Source of the DNA: JBOHER01 sp050701115
Lineage (GTDB): Bacteria; Actinomycetota; Actinomycetes; Mycobacteriales; Pseudonocardiaceae
DNA: 8,477 nucleotides
Assembly: GCA_050701115.1 (NCBI GenBank)
Contig: JBOHER010000312.1
Span: 1 to 8,477 of the forward strand
Direction: 5' to 3'
Program-made: the position numbers and the translations under genes
Notes under the pieces: generated by a model
What the model saw: only the letters and a program-made list of their open reading frames with translations
Told to the model about the DNA's origin: nothing
Databases searched by the model: none
Shown here: piece after piece, positions 6,901 through 8,477 of the stretch
Layout: each line of letters begins with the position of its first letter
Position numbering within the stretch: the first letter of the stretch is position 1

Positions 6901-7308
6901 GACACCGAGCACGAGAACTACACCGACTCGGGCGGGAAATCGGGCGGGCAGAAGGAAAAACTCGCCTACACCATCCTCGCGGCGTCGCTGGCCTACCAGT
7001 TCAAGCTCGACTGGGGCGCGGGGAAATCCAAGACGTTCCGATTCGTCGTGATCGACGAGGCCTTCGGCCGCGGCTCCGATGAGTCGACCCGGTTCGCGCT
7101 CGGACTGTTCCGCCGGCTCGGCCTGCAACTGCTGATCGTCACGCCGCTGCAGAAGATCCACGTGATCGAACCGTACGTGTCCGCGGTGGGCTTCGTGGAC
7201 AACAAGACCGGCAGTTACTCGCGCCTGCAGAGCCTCACCATCGAGGAGTACCAGCAGCAACAACAGGCCCACGCCCGGCACAGTGGGGCGCGCACGGTGG
7301 GAGACTGA
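3910..7308 (+). CDS. jetC: Wadjet type I subunit JetC (SMC/MukB-like ATPase)
   Basis: JetC is the SMC-like motor of Wadjet; ATP-driven head engagement powers DNA loop extrusion on plasmids. The 1132-residue protein opens with LDRLEVYNWGTFDQRVW (about 22-38), then Walker A GDIGSGKST (51-59), and NKAAGAEAKERSLRSYVLGY in the N-terminal head lobe. A first coiled coil starts near residue 250. A globular hinge-like region follows (about 478-535, LPFAGELIQVR...TRLVYYRVPE), and a returning coil runs to about 780. The C-terminal lobe holds the signature SGGKSGGQKEKLAYT (1007-1021) and Walker B VVIDEAF (1046-1052; D1049, E1050), so ATP binding and hydrolysis should be intact. The ATG at 3910 has AGGAGG upstream and overlaps the minigene stop; no other start exists upstream in this frame nearby. 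It ends one base before jetD. Length and order match type I JetC. Confidence 0.95.
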   Translation: MSGLFSAAELGDDTARLAGYRLDRLEVYNWGTFDQRVWTFDLHGTNGLLTGDIGSGKSTIVDAITTLLLPANRISYNKAAGAEAKERSLRSYVLGYHKSERSEATGSSKPVGLRDRRSFSVILGVFTNRGYDSTVTLAQVFWLRDANPGQPDRFFVTADTSLTVGEDFAEFGGDIGALKRRLRKKGARTHDSFPQYSKDFRRRLNIDSDQAMDLFHQTVSMKSVGNLNDFVRSHMLEPFDAAEWTQRLVSHFEDLTKAHDAVRKAQDQLAELRPLLADCDSYDRLGAEIQSLKNQRDALRFYCAERKSRLLTEHISALTDDIGRHEEKLSQTKIALEQLRGKKDELTLQRAGFGGDRLNEIERQINEESGQRDRRRARHGRFHELLGDAALRPAEDAAQFAVRQRDITNGASELDQRQSDLQNQATDLAVLLKELNDEAKEVNAELLSLQNRRSNIPKRSLDLRERLCAELGLAESALPFAGELIQVRADCAAWEGAAERLLHGFGLSLLVSNEHYTAVSDWINDHHLGTRLVYYRVPERASRSAPDSPITERSLLTKLEIKESPFYDWLERELSHRADYECVEGMDEFRRAAKAVTKAGQIKGARGRHEKDDARRIEDRRNYVLGWSNQQKIDALIEAANRVHRQQAELGRRHDALRQDLAKANTLKETFAKLAEFGSYADIDWTSVVNRIAELTQEKRLLEQASDKLKQVTKELDTVVRNIAAAEDEKEALTSAVGSLKRDVESATESLQGAEEVLADSQFPRARESFELISKQVGARKLIKPADCDRCQTEVGSELTTLVDKRTAKQTTVANKVIAKMGDFRKRYPLETAEFDDSILAAGEYREFHDRLVNDDLPRFESEFKTYLNTNTIRDIAGFNSQLNKQVELIKRRIDTINDSLAGIDYNPGRYIRLELQPTINVEIRDFRKDLRECTSGSLGGDDSDQYSEQKFLQVKRIIERFKGREGQTEADRTWTRRVTDVRNWFVFSASERWQADDTEHENYTDSGGKSGGQKEKLAYTILAASLAYQFKLDWGAGKSKTFRFVVIDEAFGRGSDESTRFALGLFRRLGLQLLIVTPLQKIHVIEPYVSAVGFVDNKTGSYSRLQSLTIEEYQQQQQAHARHSGARTVGD

Positions 7309-7309
7309 C

Positions 7310-8476
7310 ATGGCGCGGCCGCCGTGGTCGACGCGCGCCGACGTGGTGGGCAAACTCCGCCGCCGCTGGGACAACGGTGACTTCCTGAGCAGTTTCGCCT
7401 GCGGCCAAGCCTGGGTTCCCGTCGAGGTCGCCCTGCGCAGCCCCACCGCGCGCGACCTGTCCACCCGATTCGCCGAAGCGCAGACCTGGGCACGTCAGTG
7501 GCGGCAGGCCGAGCACAAGACGCTGCGGATCGAGACCAGCACGGTCGGCGGCCGGATCGTCGGGTCCAACGAGATCCCGAGCCGGGTGTGGGTCGACTCC
7601 TACGACCAACTTTGGACCCTGCTCGGTGTCACCGGCCAGGTGCGCCGCTTCACCGAACTGCTCGAGGCCACCAAGGACCGCGCGCCCCGGATCGCCGAAT
7701 GGGTGATCGACAAGCCGCTCGAGGTTCTCCGCCAGCAGGAGCAATGGGCCAAGCTCGTCGAGACCGCGCTGTGGATCGACGGCCGGGCGAACAGCGACAT
7801 GTACCTGCGCCAGATCGACGTACCCGGTGTGGACACCAAGTTCATCGAAGGACACCGGAAGATCCTCGCCGCCCTGCTGGACCGTCAACTCGCCGAACAC
7901 CGCATCGACCTCGCCCGGCCTGTGTCGGACTTCGCCGGCCGCTACCGCTTCCGGAAGAAACCCGACTACGTGAGATTCCGGAAGCTCGGCCATGGTGCGG
8001 GATTCAGCGAACTCTCGGTGCGCATCGATGAGTTGGCCACGGCGGCGGTAGACGTCAGCACCGTCTTCGTCGTGGAGAACGAAATCACCTACCTCGCGTT
8101 TCCCCCGGTCGAGGGCGCCGCTGTGGTCTTCGGTGGCGGCTACGCGCTGTCCAGGCTCCAACCGTTGAGCTGGCTCGCGGAGCGCGAACTTGTGTACTGG
8201 GGCGACATCGACACACACGGCTTCGCCATCCTCAACCAGCTCCGGAACACGTTCGGGCACGTCCGGTCGATCCTGATGGATCGGGCCACGCTGCTGGCCC
8301 ACGAAGGCCAATGGGTGAACGAACCCAGCCCGGTCAACGCCCATCTGGACCTACTGCACCCTGACGAAGCGGCGCTGTACACCGACCTCGTCGAGGACGC
8401 ACTCGGGCCGGCCGTCCGCCTCGAGCAGGAACGGGTGTCCTACTCGGCGATCGAACGCGCCGTGCGGCAGCGCTGA
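7310..8476 (+). CDS. jetD: Wadjet type I nuclease JetD (DUF3322-DUF2220, Toprim fold)
   Basis: JetD is the nuclease of Wadjet. It resembles topoisomerase VI/Spo11 A subunits and cleaves the circle once JetABC has extruded it. The N-terminal part (about residues 1-200; WSTRADVVGKLRRRWDNGDF near the start) fits DUF3322. The C-terminal part (about 205-388) fits DUF2220. Toprim metal ligands are present: Glu256 in VFVVENEITYLAFP, and Asp299 and Asp301 in VYWGDIDTHGFAIL, so the enzyme looks active. I chose the ATG at 7310 (388 residues): GGGAG (7299-7303) lies six bases upstream and the jetC stop ends two bases before it, with a single base between. The GTG at 7283 would add nine residues within jetC and lacks that spacing. 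The stop is at 8474-8476, at the window edge, so the gene is complete. No later gene of the operon can be seen. Confidence 0.94.
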   Translation: MARPPWSTRADVVGKLRRRWDNGDFLSSFACGQAWVPVEVALRSPTARDLSTRFAEAQTWARQWRQAEHKTLRIETSTVGGRIVGSNEIPSRVWVDSYDQLWTLLGVTGQVRRFTELLEATKDRAPRIAEWVIDKPLEVLRQQEQWAKLVETALWIDGRANSDMYLRQIDVPGVDTKFIEGHRKILAALLDRQLAEHRIDLARPVSDFAGRYRFRKKPDYVRFRKLGHGAGFSELSVRIDELATAAVDVSTVFVVENEITYLAFPPVEGAAVVFGGGYALSRLQPLSWLAERELVYWGDIDTHGFAILNQLRNTFGHVRSILMDRATLLAHEGQWVNEPSPVNAHLDLLHPDEAALYTDLVEDALGPAVRLEQERVSYSAIERAVRQR

Positions 8477-8477
8477 T

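Noticed and set aside
3841..7464. A 1207-codon open frame on the minus strand opposite jetC
   Set aside because: It is antisense to a clearly recognised SMC ATPase with intact motifs. Long open antisense frames are expected when codons end mostly in G/C. Its translation is low-complexity (V/L/G/E/D-rich) with no domain.
7235..8344. A 369-codon minus-strand frame opposite jetD
   Set aside because: It is antisense to a recognised Toprim nuclease gene and has no domain of its own; it is explained by codon bias.

Overview
The DNA is GC-rich with strongly G/C-ending codons. At the left edge it carries a remnant that resembles the mycothiol-dependent maleylpyruvate isomerase-like family. Both points suggest a high-GC actinomycete; the genus cannot be told from this window. 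No RNA gene, insertion sequence, recombinase or CRISPR array is visible.

Layout. (1) Positions 1-253, minus strand: the C-terminal part of a maleylpyruvate isomerase/DinB-like protein that lacks its N-terminal half and runs off the window. (2) 312-1573, minus strand: a two-gene operon made of an Arf-like small GTPase with a complete set of G motifs and, coupled to it by a TGATG junction, a 190-residue protein of no recognised family. A GC-rich inverted repeat at 266-291 may end this transcript. (3) 1574-1773: a divergent intergenic region of about 200 bases with two short dyad symmetries and a possible -10 box. (4) 1774-8476, plus strand: a complete type I Wadjet operon in the canonical order jetA-jetB-jetC-jetD, which fills the rest of the window.

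How the genes work together. In Wadjet, JetC is an SMC/MukB-like ATPase, JetA a MukF-like kleisin and JetB a MukE-like KITE subunit; together they form a loop-extruding complex. JetD is a Toprim-fold nuclease that cuts small circular DNA such as plasmids. All expected active-site motifs are intact: the JetC Walker A, signature and Walker B motifs, and the JetD Toprim Glu and DxD. The jet genes overlap or lie one base apart, so they are probably translationally coupled.

The two least explained elements are the divergent GTPase/unknown-protein pair, which could be an accessory or separate defence module, and a 25-codon minigene with a perfect Shine-Dalgarno between jetB and jetC. The minigene is flanked by a 17-base perfect direct repeat, so losing one repeat unit would restore an ordinary jetB-jetC junction.
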